54,560 nucleotides of DNA from an uncultured beta proteobacterium (GTDB lineage: Bacteria > Pseudomonadota > Gammaproteobacteria > Burkholderiales > Rhodocyclaceae), in NCBI GenBank assembly GCA_903959855.1, contig CAJBYR010000108.1, positions 1 to 54,560 on the forward strand, in the 5' to 3' direction. Positions 40,929-50,875 of the stretch are shown piece by piece. The notes beneath the pieces are model-generated. The model saw only the letters and a list, made by a program, of their open reading frames with translations, was not told where the DNA came from and made no database searches. The number at the start of each line of letters is the position of its first letter. Position 1 is the first letter of the stretch. A program made the translations under genes and the position numbers.

Positions 40929-42338
40929 ATGACCCCCCAGGACGTACTCAAGTTGGTCGAAGAGAAGGAAGTCAAGTTCGTGGACTTCCGCTTCACCGAT
41001 ACGCGCGGCAAAGAACAGCACGTCGGCGTGCCGATCTCCGCCTTCAGCATGGACAAGTTCGAAGACGGCCACGCCTTCGACGGCTCCTCGATCGCCGGCT
41101 GGAAAGGCATCCAGGCCTCCGACATGCAACTGATGCCCGATGCGGCGACCGCCTACATCGACCCCTTCTTCGACGAGACCACGCTGGTCCTCACCTGCGA
41201 CGTGGTCGAGCCGGCCGACGGCAAGGGCTATGACCGCGACCCGCGCTCGATCGCCAAGCGCGCCGAGGCCTACCTCAAGTCCTCCGGTATCGGCGACACC
41301 GCCTACTTCGGCCCCGAGCCCGAGTTCTTCATTTTCGACAGCATCGAGTGGGGCGTCGATATGTCCGGCGCCCACGTCAAGATCTACTCCGAAGAGGCCG
41401 CCTGGTCGTCGTCCGAGAAGTTCGAAGGCGGCAACTCCGGCCACCGTCCCACGGTCAAGGGCGGCTATTTCCCGGTGCCCCCGGTCGACAGCTTCAACGA
41501 CATGCGCGCCCAGATGTGCCTGCTGCTCGAAGCCTGCGGCGTGCCGGTGGAAGTACATCACCACGAAGTCGCCACCGCCGGCCAGAACGAAATCGGCACC
41601 GTGTTCAACACCCTGGTGCGCCGCGCCGACCAGACCCAGCTGCTGAAGTACATCGTGCATAACGTCGCCCACAGCTACGGCAAGACCGCGACCTTCATGC
41701 CCAAGCCCATCGTCGGCGACAACGGCTCCGGCATGCACGTGCACCAGTCGATCTGGAAGGACGGCAAGAACCTGTTCGCCGGCAACGGCTACGCCGGCTT
41801 GTCCGAGTTCGCGCTGTACTACATCGGCGGCGTGATCAAGCATGCGCGCGCCCTGAACGCCATCACCAACCCGCTGACCAACTCCTACAAGCGCCTGGTC
41901 CCCGGCTTCGAAGCCCCGGTCAAGCTGGCCTACTCGGCCCGCAACCGTTCCGCCTCGATCCGCATCCCCTACGTGCATTCGGACAAGGCCCGCCGCATCG
42001 AAACCCGTTTCCCGGATCCGGGTGCCAACCCCTATCTGTGCTTCACCGCGCTGATGATGGCCGGCCTCGACGGCGTTCAGAACAAGATCCACCCCGGCGA
42101 CCCCGCCGACAAGAACCTCTACGACCTGCCGCCGGAAGAGGATGCCAAGATCCCGACCGTCTGTTCGTCGCTGGAGCAGGCGCTGGAATACCTGAACAAT
42201 GACCGCGAGTTCCTCACCCGCGGCGGCGTGTTCAGCAACGAGATGCTCGATGCCTACATCGACCTCAAGATGGAGGAAGTCACCAAGTTCCGCATGACGA
42301 CCCACCCCGTCGAGTTCGACATGTACTACTCGATCTGA
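40929..42338 (+). CDS. glnA: glutamine synthetase type I
   Basis: 469 residues. Makes glutamine from glutamate and ammonia and is the key nitrogen-assimilation enzyme. Motifs: [10 protein letters not shown] (N-terminal), PEPEFFIFD (Glu metal ligands), [12 protein letters not shown], and the C-terminal [10 protein letters not shown] with the Tyr that is adenylylated in GS-I beta enzymes. Dodecameric in known members. Controlled by sigma-54 and NtrC from upstream sites. Terminator downstream at 42361. Confidence 0.97.
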   Translation: MTPQDVLKLVEEKEVKFVDFRFTDTRGKEQHVGVPISAFSMDKFEDGHAFDGSSIAGWKGIQASDMQLMPDAATAYIDPFFDETTLVLTCDVVEPADGKGYDRDPRSIAKRAEAYLKSSGIGDTAYFGPEPEFFIFDSIEWGVDMSGAHVKIYSEEAAWSSSEKFEGGNSGHRPTVKGGYFPVPPVDSFNDMRAQMCLLLEACGVPVEVHHHEVATAGQNEIGTVFNTLVRRADQTQLLKYIVHNVAHSYGKTATFMPKPIVGDNGSGMHVHQSIWKDGKNLFAGNGYAGLSEFALYYIGGVIKHARALNAITNPLTNSYKRLVPGFEAPVKLAYSARNRSASIRIPYVHSDKARRIETRFPDPGANPYLCFTALMMAGLDGVQNKIHPGDPADKNLYDLPPEEDAKIPTVCSSLEQALEYLNNDREFLTRGGVFSNEMLDAYIDLKMEEVTKFRMTTHPVEFDMYYSI

Positions 42339-42360
42339 TCAGGGCAAACAGTGACAGAAA

Positions 42361-42386
42361 AGGACGGGGCCTCCCCGTCCTTTTTT
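42361..42386 (+). terminator. glnA rho-independent terminator
   Basis: AGGACGGGG (42361-42369), loop CCT, CCCCGTCCT (42373-42381), followed by a six-base T run. It also has A residues before it, so it may work on both strands. Confidence 0.88.
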
Positions 42387-42439
42387 GTTTTCCGGCGCCG
42401 GTCTGGCGCCGCTCTCCTGATTGCAATAGACTGTTTGGC

Positions 42440-42886
42440 ATGAGATTCCTGATCGTCGCCCTGTTTCCGCTGGTAGCGTTACCGGCATCTGCCAGCACAC
42501 TTTACAAATGCACGGACGAATCCGGCGTGGTGCTGTACACCAATCAGAAGACAGCGAAAAAGACCTGCACCGTGTTGTCGCAGTCGCCTGGGCCGGCGCC
42601 GCCGGCAGGCAGCGCCGGCGCCCCCAGGCAACGTGCATCAGCCACGCCGACACCGGCCGATTTCCCGCGCGTTTCAGGCAACGAGCAGAAATCGCGCGAC
42701 ACCGACCGCAGGGCGATCCTCGACAAAGAACTGGCCACTGAATCGCAAAGTGCGGAGAAGGCCAGGAAAGCCCTGCAAGAGGCCGGCAACCAGCCCGCCG
42801 ACAAGTTGCAGGCCCTGCGCGACACCCTGGCGCTGCATGAGCGCAATGTCGAGTCGCTAAAGAAAGAACTCGGCACCCTGCGCTGA
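42440..42886 (+). CDS. DUF4124 domain secreted protein
   Basis: 148 residues with a signal peptide (MRFLIVALFPLVALPASAS). The short DUF4124 domain follows: TLYKCTDESGVVLYTNQK (the Y-K-C-x-D-x-x-G-x-x-x-Y/F-x-x-x pattern) with a second Cys at KKTCTVL that could pair with the first. The C-terminal half is a charged coiled coil (LDKELATESQSAEKARKALQEA). Found between glnA and ntrB in several betaproteobacteria. Role unknown. Confidence 0.8.
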   Translation: MRFLIVALFPLVALPASASTLYKCTDESGVVLYTNQKTAKKTCTVLSQSPGPAPPAGSAGAPRQRASATPTPADFPRVSGNEQKSRDTDRRAILDKELATESQSAEKARKALQEAGNQPADKLQALRDTLALHERNVESLKKELGTLR

Positions 42887-42943
42887 GAGCACGATCTTGG
42901 CCGACTCCCGCTACTGGTGCGCTTCTTGCAGCACTTGCCAGCG

Positions 42944-44014
42944 ATGAACGCAAGCGAACCCTTCAATGCTTTTAGCGGACTCGATCTGCTCTCATCGGCC
43001 GTGGTGCTGGTCGATGCGGGCCTGATCGTCCGCCATCTCAATCCCGCCGCCGAAAACCTGTTCGAAGTCAGCTCCCGGCAACTGCTCGGCCATCCGCTGA
43101 GCAAGCTGGTCGGCGAGCCGCCGGAACTTTCGGCGGCGCTGGACAACGCCTTGAAGAACAACTGGAGCTACACCGGCCACAATATCCGCATCCAGCGCAG
43201 CCCGGATGTGCAGCTCAACGTCGATTGCACGGTGACGCCGGTGGATGCCGGAAATGCCAAGCTGTTGCTGGAAGTGCGCCCCATCGACCAGCAGCTCAAG
43301 GCGGCGCGCGAAGAACAACTGGCGCAGCAGCAGCAGGCCAACCGCGAACTGGTGCGCAACCTGGCGCACGAAATCAAGAACCCGCTGGGCGGCATCCGCG
43401 GCTCGGCGCAGTTGCTGGAGCGCGAGCTCGCCAGCGAACCGCTCAAGGAATACACCCAGGTCATCATCGAAGAGGCCGACCGCCTGCAGGACCTGATGCA
43501 GCGCCTGCTCTCGTCGCACCGCGTGATGCAACCGGCATTGGTGAACATCCACGAGATCCTCGAACGCGTGCGCCGCCTGATCCACGCCGAATACCACGAG
43601 GTCAGCGTGCGCCGTGACTACGACACCTCGCTGCCCGACATCACCGGCGACCGCGAGCAGCTGATCCAGGCCATCCTCAACATCTCGCGCAACGCCGCGC
43701 AGGCGATGCACGGCAAGGGCGAGGTCATCTACCGCACCCGCGCCGCGCGCCATGTCACCCTGGCAAAGAAACACTACGAGCTGGCACTTGAATTGCAAGT
43801 GATCGACAATGGACCCGGCGTCCCGGATGACATCCGCGACAAGATCTTCTACCCGCTGGTCTCGGGCCGTGAAAAGGGCAGCGGACTCGGACTCACCATC
43901 GCCCAGAGTTTCGTACAGCAACATGGCGGCACCGTCGAAGTCAATTCGCGCCCCGGGCGCACCTGTTTTTCGCTGATGCTGCCGCTGGCAAGGAAGAAGA
44001 AGGAAGAATCGTGA
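42944..44014 (+). CDS. glnL: nitrogen regulation sensor histidine kinase NtrB
   Basis: 356 residues from the ATG at 42944 (a GTG at 42917 is also open; neither has a strong binding site). Cytosolic: N-terminal PAS domain (LSSAVVLVDAGLIVRHLNPA), H-box LVRNLAHEIKNPLGGIRGSAQLL with the phospho-accepting His, N-box ISRNAAQAM, D-box VIDNGPGVPD, G2 box GSGLGLTIAQSF. It phosphorylates or dephosphorylates NtrC under control of PII protein. Overlaps ntrC by 4 bases (GTGA). Confidence 0.92.
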   Translation: MNASEPFNAFSGLDLLSSAVVLVDAGLIVRHLNPAAENLFEVSSRQLLGHPLSKLVGEPPELSAALDNALKNNWSYTGHNIRIQRSPDVQLNVDCTVTPVDAGNAKLLLEVRPIDQQLKAAREEQLAQQQQANRELVRNLAHEIKNPLGGIRGSAQLLERELASEPLKEYTQVIIEEADRLQDLMQRLLSSHRVMQPALVNIHEILERVRRLIHAEYHEVSVRRDYDTSLPDITGDREQLIQAILNISRNAAQAMHGKGEVIYRTRAARHVTLAKKHYELALELQVIDNGPGVPDDIRDKIFYPLVSGREKGSGLGLTIAQSFVQQHGGTVEVNSRPGRTCFSLMLPLARKKKEES

Positions 44015-45429
44015 ATGCTGTCTGGATCATCGACGACGACCGCTCCATCCGCTGGGTGCTCGAAAAGGCACTCGGACGCGAGGACATCCCCGGCAAGTCC
44101 TTCGGCTCCGCCGACGATGCGCTGGCCGCACTGGATGCCGGTCAGCGCCCGCAGGTGCTGGTTTCCGACATCCGCATGCCGGGCAAAAGCGGCCTCGAAC
44201 TGCTGCGCGTGGTCAAGGAGCGCTATCCCGAACTGCCGGTCATCATCATGACCGCCTATTCCGACCTGGATTCCGCCGTGGCGGCTTTTCAGGGCGGTGC
44301 CTTCGAATACCTGCCCAAGCCCTTCGACGTCGACCAGGCGGTGGCGCTGGTGCGCCGCGCCATGACCCAAGCAGCGCACCAGAATGGTGCAGCCGAAGAA
44401 ACCAGCACGGTGCCGGAGATCCTGGGGCAGGGCGCCGCCCTGCAAGAGGTGTTTCGCGCCATCGGCCGGCTCAGCCAGTCCCACGCCACGGTGCTGATCA
44501 ATGGCGAATCCGGTACCGGCAAGGAGCTCGTCGCCCGCGCCCTGCATCGCCACAGCCCGCGCAAAGATTCTCCCTTCATCGCCATCAACACCGCGGCGAT
44601 CCCGCGCGACCTGCTCGAATCCGAGCTCTTCGGCCACGAGAAAGGCGCCTTTACCGGCGCCAGCGCCCAGCGTCGCGGCCGCTTCGAGCAGGCCGAGGGT
44701 GGCACCTTGTTCCTCGACGAGATCGGCGACATGCCAGCCGAGTTGCAGACCCGCCTGCTGCGCGTGCTGTCGGACAGCCACTTCTACCGCGTCGGCGGCC
44801 ACCAGCCGGTCAGGGCCAATGTCCGCGTCATCGCCGCCACCCACCAGGACCTCGAAGGCCGGGTCAAGGACGGCCTGTTCCGCGAAGATTTGTTCCACCG
44901 CCTCAACGTCATCCGCCTGCGCCTGCCGCCGCTACGGGAACGGCGCGACGACATTCCCCTGCTGGCCAAGCACTTCCTGCAAAAAAGCGCCCAGGAACTC
45001 GGCGGCGAACCCAAGCGGCTCACCGATACCGCGCTGAAATATCTGCAGGGACTCGAATTCCCCGGCAACGTGCGCCAGCTGGAAAACCTCTGCCACTGGC
45101 TGACCGTGATGGCGCCGGGGCAAAGCGTGGATGTCGCCGACCTGCCCAGCGAACTGCGCGAAGGCACCGACAGCGCGCGACGCGACCTTCCCGCCGACTG
45201 GAACTCGGCGCTGGCTGCCGAAGCCGACCGCCTGCTGGCGGCGACACCCGGCGCGGTGTTCGACACCCTGACGCGCGAATTCGAATCCACGCTGATCCGC
45301 CGCGCGCTCAACGCCACCGGCGGCCGCCGCGTCGACGCCGCGCAACTGCTGGGCATCGGCCGCAACACCATCACGCGCAAGATCCAGGAGCTCGGCCTCG
45401 ACGACGCTCGCCTGGAACAGGCCGACTGA
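44011..45429 (+). CDS. glnG: nitrogen regulation response regulator NtrC (sigma-54 activator)
   Basis: 472 residues from a GTG at 44011. Receiver with Asp54 in VLVSDIRMPGKSG; AAA+ domain with Walker A GESGTGKE, GAFTGA loop (HEKGAFTGASAQRRGRFEQA), Walker B LFLDEIGDMP; C-terminal Fis HTH (LIRRALNATGGRRVDAAQLL, GIGRNTITRKIQEL). It activates sigma-54 RNA polymerase at nitrogen-regulated promoters such as the glnA promoter at 40839. In the DNA around it there is no sigma-54 promoter of its own. The same HTH type appears in the orphan cassette protein at 4221. Confidence 0.95.
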   Translation: MNAVWIIDDDRSIRWVLEKALGREDIPGKSFGSADDALAALDAGQRPQVLVSDIRMPGKSGLELLRVVKERYPELPVIIMTAYSDLDSAVAAFQGGAFEYLPKPFDVDQAVALVRRAMTQAAHQNGAAEETSTVPEILGQGAALQEVFRAIGRLSQSHATVLINGESGTGKELVARALHRHSPRKDSPFIAINTAAIPRDLLESELFGHEKGAFTGASAQRRGRFEQAEGGTLFLDEIGDMPAELQTRLLRVLSDSHFYRVGGHQPVRANVRVIAATHQDLEGRVKDGLFREDLFHRLNVIRLRLPPLRERRDDIPLLAKHFLQKSAQELGGEPKRLTDTALKYLQGLEFPGNVRQLENLCHWLTVMAPGQSVDVADLPSELREGTDSARRDLPADWNSALAAEADRLLAATPGAVFDTLTREFESTLIRRALNATGGRRVDAAQLLGIGRNTITRKIQELGLDDARLEQAD

Positions 45430-45504
45430 AGCGCGCAGAACGCTGGCATCGTTTATAGTTCTTCGCGAATCGGCCAGGTCGGCCGAGTGTCCCCGGGGAA
45501 CACC

Positions 45505-46281
45505 ATGCCAGCCACGATTGCCGCGATAGCGTCCTGCCTCGGGCCCGCCGCCCGCCGCTTCGATATCGATGTCCTCGAAAGCTGCGACTCGACCAACGCG
45601 GTGTTGCTGGCACGTGCCGAAGCCGGCGCTCCCTCGGGCACTGTCGTCATCACCCGCGAACAAACCGCCGGGCGTGGCCGCCGCGGCCGCCACTGGATCG
45701 CCAGCCCGGGCGACAGCCTGGCCTTTTCGCTGCTCTGGCGCTTTGCTCCCGGAACCGCGCCGGCGGGGCTTTCGCTGGCCGTCGGGCTGGCGGTGGCGAG
45801 GGCGGTGGCAACAGTCGGCGCTGATAACACGGCGCTGAAGTGGCCGAATGACATCCTTGGAAATGGGCGCAAGCTCGGCGGCATCCTGATCGAGTTGGTA
45901 CCCGGCGCGCCGCACGCGGCAGTGATCGGCATCGGCCTCAACCTGCAGCTTCCCGCCGCCATGCCTGACGATTTGCGCGCGGTTTCCGCTGCGCTCTGCA
46001 AGCCGGATGCGGCGATCGATGAAAACGCACTGTATGCCGTTCTGCTGGGCGAACTGCTCACGGTGCTGGAGGCTTTCGCCGCATCCGGCTTTGCGCCCAT
46101 GCGCGACGAGTGGATGGCACGCAACGCCTACGCCGATGCAAGCGTGAATCTGCTGACGGATTTCGGCGCGCCGCGTGGCGGCATCTGCCGCGGCGTCGAT
46201 GTCGATGGTGCGTTGCTGTTCGAAGTTGACGGTCGCGTCGAACGCATCCTGTCCGGCGAAGTAAGCCTGCGGCCGGCATGA
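45505..46281 (+). CDS. birA: biotin-acetyl-CoA-carboxylase ligase without DNA-binding domain
   Basis: 258 residues from the ATG at 45505 (GGGGAAC upstream). Catalytic core: CDSTNAVL, GRGRRGRHW (ATP/biotin loop), LKWPNDIL, RKLGGILIE. It adenylates biotin and attaches it to the carboxyl carrier protein. Lacks the N-terminal winged helix, so it cannot repress biotin genes. A REP-like sequence (45813-45834) encodes the VGADNTA part just before K-W-P-N-D. Followed by coaX with a 4-base overlap. Confidence 0.9.
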   Translation: MPATIAAIASCLGPAARRFDIDVLESCDSTNAVLLARAEAGAPSGTVVITREQTAGRGRRGRHWIASPGDSLAFSLLWRFAPGTAPAGLSLAVGLAVARAVATVGADNTALKWPNDILGNGRKLGGILIELVPGAPHAAVIGIGLNLQLPAAMPDDLRAVSAALCKPDAAIDENALYAVLLGELLTVLEAFAASGFAPMRDEWMARNAYADASVNLLTDFGAPRGGICRGVDVDGALLFEVDGRVERILSGEVSLRPA

Positions 46282-46985
46282 TCCTCTGCCTCGATGCCGG
46301 CAATACGCGCCTCAAGTTCGGCCTGCGTGCGGGCAGCGAATGGCGCGCCCAGGGCGCCCTTGACTACACCGCCTTCGACAGCCTGGTGCAGCAGCTGCCG
46401 GCAAACCCGACCCGCATCGTCGCCTGCAATGTTGCCGGCGAACACGCCCGGCAGCGTATTGAAGGGCTCGCCGCGCGGATGCGCGTTCCGCTGGACTGGC
46501 TGCTCAGTTCAGCGGTCGCCTGCGGCGTCAGCAACGGTTATGACAAACCACAACAACTCGGCGCCGACCGCTGGGCCGCGCTTATCGGCGCGCACACATT
46601 GCACGAAGGGCCCTGCGTCGTAGTCATGGCCGGCACCGCCACCACCATAGATGCGCTCGACGCCCAGGGCCGCTTTCGCGGCGGCCTGATCCTGCCGGGG
46701 CTGGCCCTGATGCGCAGCGCCCTGGCGCAGAACACTGCCGGCCTGCCCCACGCCAAGGGCCGCTACCGCGCCCTGGCCAGCAACACCGACGATGCCATCG
46801 TCAGCGGCGCGCTGCATGCCACGCTGGGCGCCATTGAGCGCGTCAGAGCCGCGCAGGAAGCCGGTGTGACCTGCCTGCTTTCCGGCGGTGCGGCGGTGGA
46901 ACTGGTGCCGCACATGAACCGGCCCTACCGCGTGGTGGACAACCTGGTGCTGGAAGGCCTGGCGCGGTTCAGCCAAACCAGTTGA
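46278..46985 (+). CDS. coaX: type III pantothenate kinase
   Basis: 235 residues. Catalyses the first committed step of coenzyme A synthesis. Motifs: LCLDAGNTRLKFGL (phosphate-binding), GADRWAALIGA (G-x-D-R), AGTATTIDAL (catalytic Asp/Thr), RGGLILPGLALM. Overlaps birA by 4 bases; this pairing is common in betaproteobacteria. Length a little short of the average 250. Confidence 0.92.
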   Translation: MILCLDAGNTRLKFGLRAGSEWRAQGALDYTAFDSLVQQLPANPTRIVACNVAGEHARQRIEGLAARMRVPLDWLLSSAVACGVSNGYDKPQQLGADRWAALIGAHTLHEGPCVVVMAGTATTIDALDAQGRFRGGLILPGLALMRSALAQNTAGLPHAKGRYRALASNTDDAIVSGALHATLGAIERVRAAQEAGVTCLLSGGAAVELVPHMNRPYRVVDNLVLEGLARFSQTS

Positions 46986-47005
46986 ACTATTTTGGGGAGA
47001 TGGTT

Positions 47006-48619
47006 GTGTCGGGTTTGAAATCAATCAAGACGTGGGCAGGAACGCTGCTTTCCATCCTCGTTTTGCTGTCTGTTCCCACCGTAGCAACACCGGCCGAAGA
47101 CGGGGTTCCGCTGGTCATCGGCAGCCGCAACATCCATGTCTTCCGCGCGCCGATCGGCACCTTTACCCCCGTCGAGCGCGCCGAGGGCGCGCGCAAACGC
47201 ATCGAACGCGCCTTTGCCAAACCGGGTGAGGGCTGGACCTCGGTAAGAACCTCGTCCCTGGGCATCGAGGTGCGCCTCGACGACGAGGTCTTGTTCCTCG
47301 TGGTCGCCGGCGATGCCCGCGCTACCGCCGGCGAGACCCCCGAGGACCTCGCCAATCAGGCTTCACGCGTGTTGCAGAAAGCATGGAGCGAAGCGCGCGA
47401 GCGCAGCGACCCGCGCGCCCAACTCGAAGGCGCGCTCAAGCTGGTGCTGGCTTCACTGCTGCTGCTTGCCGCACTGGTAGCGCTGCTGAAGCTTTCCACC
47501 CGCCTGCGTGCCGCGCTGGTGACCGATCTTGGCCGCCGCCTCACGGCGCTCCCCGATGCCCATTGGGGCCGCCGCATGTCGGAATCGCTGCCGGGCATCG
47601 CCTCGCGCCTTGCACTGCTGCTGACCTGGCTGCTGGTGATGGCCATGGCCTACTCCTACCTGACCTACGCCCTGGCCCAGTTCGCGCTGACGCGCCCGGC
47701 CAGCGAGACCATGGCGAATTCCATCGCCGGCCTGACAGCACAAGCGCTGGGCGCGGTGGTCGAATCGCTGCCGGGAATCTTCGTCTCGGTAGCGATCTTC
47801 CTCCTGGCCTGGGTGGCGACGCGGATTTCCTCCGAGTTCTTCGCCGGCGTCGAGGCGCGGCCTTCCGACACCGCCATGCTCAACACGCATACGGCACCGG
47901 CGACACGCCGCATCGTCAATGCATCGCTGTGGCTCTTCGCCATCGCCATGGCCTATCCTTACCTGCCCGGGTCGCATACCGAAGCCTTCAAGGGCCTCTC
48001 GGTGATCGTCGGCCTGATGGTCTCGATCGGCGCCTCCGGGGTGGTCGGCCAGATCGCCAGCGGCGTGATGATCGTCTACACCTATGCGCTGAAGAAGGGC
48101 GAGTACGTGCGTATCCAGGACTACGAAGGCACGGTGACCGAGCTGGGCCTGTTCGTCACGCGCCTGCGCACCGGCCTCGGCGAAGAGATCGCGCTGCCCA
48201 ATGCCTTCGTGCTGGGCAACGTCACGCGCAATTTTTCGCGTATCGATGGCGAAAGCGGCTACGTGCTCGACTGCAAACTGACCATCGGCTACGACACGCC
48301 ATGGCGCCAGGTGCACGCGCTGCTGCTGGAAGCGGCGGCGACGATCCCCGAGATTCGCAAGATGCCGGCGGCCTACGTGGTGCAGACGGCGCTGTCGGAT
48401 TTCTATGTCGAGTACAAGCTGGTGGTGCATGTCGATACCGATGTGCCGGCCACGCGGGCGCGTGTCGCCAGCGACCTGCACGCGGCGATACAGGATGCCT
48501 TCAACCGCCACGGCGTGCAGATCATGTCGCCGCATTACTACCGCGATCCGCCCGAACCCAAACTCGTACCGGAAGTCCGGTGGTACGCATCCCCTGCTGA
48601 AAGAAAGGACCCGCAATGA
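47006..48619 (+). CDS. mechanosensitive ion channel, MscS family, with periplasmic N-terminus
   Basis: 537 residues from GTG 47006 (GGGGAG six bases upstream; ATG 47000 and TTG 46982 are open too). Signal-like helix (TWAGTLLSILVLLSVPTVATPA), a periplasmic domain of about 110 residues, then four to five TM helices and an MscS pore (SVIVGLMVSIGASGVVGQIASGVMIVYTYALKKGEYVRIQDYEGTV) and cytosolic beta domain (LPNAFVLGNVTRNFSR). Opens on hypo-osmotic shock. Stop overlaps the next start (ATGA). Confidence 0.87.
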   Translation: MSGLKSIKTWAGTLLSILVLLSVPTVATPAEDGVPLVIGSRNIHVFRAPIGTFTPVERAEGARKRIERAFAKPGEGWTSVRTSSLGIEVRLDDEVLFLVVAGDARATAGETPEDLANQASRVLQKAWSEARERSDPRAQLEGALKLVLASLLLLAALVALLKLSTRLRAALVTDLGRRLTALPDAHWGRRMSESLPGIASRLALLLTWLLVMAMAYSYLTYALAQFALTRPASETMANSIAGLTAQALGAVVESLPGIFVSVAIFLLAWVATRISSEFFAGVEARPSDTAMLNTHTAPATRRIVNASLWLFAIAMAYPYLPGSHTEAFKGLSVIVGLMVSIGASGVVGQIASGVMIVYTYALKKGEYVRIQDYEGTVTELGLFVTRLRTGLGEEIALPNAFVLGNVTRNFSRIDGESGYVLDCKLTIGYDTPWRQVHALLLEAAATIPEIRKMPAAYVVQTALSDFYVEYKLVVHVDTDVPATRARVASDLHAAIQDAFNRHGVQIMSPHYYRDPPEPKLVPEVRWYASPAERKDPQ

Positions 48620-50667
48620 CGCTTCGCCTTCGCTCCGCCGCCCTGCTTTTCGCCTGCGCCGCCCAGGCACCGCTGGCTCAGGCGGGCAGCTTCCTGACCG
48701 ATGTGCCGGCGCTCGGTTATTCGGCCTCGAACATGGACCGCAGCGTCGATCCACGACAGGATTTCCATCGCTATGCCGCCGGCAACTGGCTGAAGAAGAC
48801 GGAAATTCCGGCCACCGATCCGGATGTCGGCGGCTTTTCCCTGCTGGCGCACAATCTCAATGACCGGTTGCTGAAGATCATTCGCGAGGCGGCAGACGCT
48901 CCAGCCGACAAGCGCGACCGGTTGCAACAGCAAGTAGGCGACTTCTATCGGGCGGCGATGGATACCCCAAGGCTCGACGCGCTGGGCCTCAAGCCGCTGG
49001 AAGCCGACCTCAAGGCAATCGACCAGCTCGACGGTGCTGCGGCATTCGGCAAGCTTGCCGCACAGCTCCAGTTCAGTTTCGGGGCTACCCCGCTGATCAA
49101 CGCCGCAGTCGGAGCCGATCCAAAGCAGAGCACCATGAACGTGCTCAAGCTGTATCCCGGCATCCGGGCATTGAACCAGGACGAGTATGCCAAACCGGCG
49201 GGACAGCCCGTTCGCGATCTGTATCTGGATTACATCGCCAGGATGTTTCAGACCCAGGGCGACACGCCCGAGCAGGCGCGCGCCAATGCCCGCACGGTGC
49301 TCGCCATCGAGACCGAGCTTGCGGCGGCGGAACTGACGCTGGTGCAGCAGGCCAATCCCTCGGCCAACTACCACAAACTGACACTTGCCGACGCGCAGGC
49401 GCTGATTCCCGCCATCGACCTCAAGGGCTTTCTCGGCGGCCTTGGCGTGACACTGCCCGATGCCGTGATTGTCAGCGACCCGGGCGCGCTGCGGGCAACG
49501 CAGAAAGTGCTGGGCCAGCGGCCGGCTGCCGAGGTGCGCAGCTTGCTGCGCTGGCATGTGTTGTCCGCCCGGGCGGCGAACCTTGGCCAGCCCTGGTACG
49601 GACTGGACCAGGAATTCGGCCTCAAGCACCAGGGCCTCAAGGCCGCCAAGCCCCGCGAGCAGGAAGTGACCGAGGCCATCGGCAAGAATTTGTTTCACCC
49701 TTTATCGCAGCTCTATGTGAAAGCCTACTTTCCTGAGTCCACCCGTCGCGATATCACCCAGATGGTGGGGCATATCAAGGACGAGTTCGCCTTGCGCCTG
49801 CGCAACAATCGCTGGCTTGACGGGCCGACACGCAAGGCCGCGCTGGAAAAGCTGGGCAAGCTGGACGTGGCGGTGGGTTATCCCGCCCAGTGGATCGATT
49901 TCAGCGCCGTGGACATCAAGCCCGACGATTACTTCGGCAACGTCCGGCGTGTCGACCGCTTCCTGCAGACGCGCGCGCTGGCCAAGCTCGGCAAGCCGGT
50001 GGTGATAGAACGTTTCGACGATCCATCAGGCACGTCACCAATAGCAGTGAATGCCGGCTACCAGCCGCAACGCAACAACGTCGATATTACGGCGGCCATC
50101 GTCCAGCCGCCGTTTTATGTGCCCGGCGCCGACGCGGCGGTGAACTACTGCACCATCGGCGCGGTGATTGGGCACGAACTGACGCATGGCTTCGACAACC
50201 AGGGGCGCCAGTACGGCCCCGCCGGCAATTTGCGCAACTGGTGGACACCGCAGGCCACGGCGAAATTCACCCAGCGCACCGATGTACTGGTCGATCAATA
50301 CAACCAGTACCAGATACTGCCGGGCCTGATGCACAACGGCCAGCAGACCTTGGGGGAGAACACCGCCGACCTCGGCGGCATTACCCTGGCGCACGCTGCG
50401 CTGCAGCGCCAACTAAAACAGAACCCGCTGCCAAAGATCGACGGACTGAGCAGCGACCAGCGCTGTTTCGTTGCCTGGTCGCAGATGTGGGCCTACAAGG
50501 CGCGCTCGGAGCGCTTGCGCCTGCTCGTGTCGCTCGATGTCCATGCCATCAGTTCAGTGCGTGCCGTCGCGCCGTTGATGCATCTCGACGCCTTCCACAA
50601 AGCCTTCGGCACCCGCAAGGGCGATGCGATGTGGCGCAGCCCGTCGAGCCGGGTGAAAATCTGGTAA
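48616..50667 (+). CDS. secreted M13-family metallopeptidase (neprilysin-like)
   Basis: 683 residues with a signal peptide (MTLRLRSAALLFACAAQAPLAQAGS). Zinc site IGHELTHGFDNQG (His-Glu-x-x-His), third ligand ENTADLGG, substrate loop NAGYQPQRNNV where the family usually has Asn-Ala-Tyr-Tyr, and the C-terminal catalytic region ending FGTRKGDAMWR. Peptidase of the periplasm or outer surface that processes oligopeptides. Overlaps the channel gene by 4 bases. The full length fits the family (about 670-690). Confidence 0.88.
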   Translation: MTLRLRSAALLFACAAQAPLAQAGSFLTDVPALGYSASNMDRSVDPRQDFHRYAAGNWLKKTEIPATDPDVGGFSLLAHNLNDRLLKIIREAADAPADKRDRLQQQVGDFYRAAMDTPRLDALGLKPLEADLKAIDQLDGAAAFGKLAAQLQFSFGATPLINAAVGADPKQSTMNVLKLYPGIRALNQDEYAKPAGQPVRDLYLDYIARMFQTQGDTPEQARANARTVLAIETELAAAELTLVQQANPSANYHKLTLADAQALIPAIDLKGFLGGLGVTLPDAVIVSDPGALRATQKVLGQRPAAEVRSLLRWHVLSARAANLGQPWYGLDQEFGLKHQGLKAAKPREQEVTEAIGKNLFHPLSQLYVKAYFPESTRRDITQMVGHIKDEFALRLRNNRWLDGPTRKAALEKLGKLDVAVGYPAQWIDFSAVDIKPDDYFGNVRRVDRFLQTRALAKLGKPVVIERFDDPSGTSPIAVNAGYQPQRNNVDITAAIVQPPFYVPGADAAVNYCTIGAVIGHELTHGFDNQGRQYGPAGNLRNWWTPQATAKFTQRTDVLVDQYNQYQILPGLMHNGQQTLGENTADLGGITLAHAALQRQLKQNPLPKIDGLSSDQRCFVAWSQMWAYKARSERLRLLVSLDVHAISSVRAVAPLMHLDAFHKAFGTRKGDAMWRSPSSRVKIW

Positions 50668-50875
50668 AGCCAGCTGCCCGATCAGCGCCCCACCCCGGCA
50701 TTTCGCCGCACGACGTTCTTGAATTGGCGGCGCCTACGATCGTCGCCGAAAAGGACTGGCAATCACCGCCGGCTCAATCCTAGCCAAACACGGTCGCAGA
50801 CCGGCGGGCTTGCAAACGGCTTGTCCGGAACGCCTGCTATGATCAATGCGACAAATTTTCCTGGAGAAACGCACC

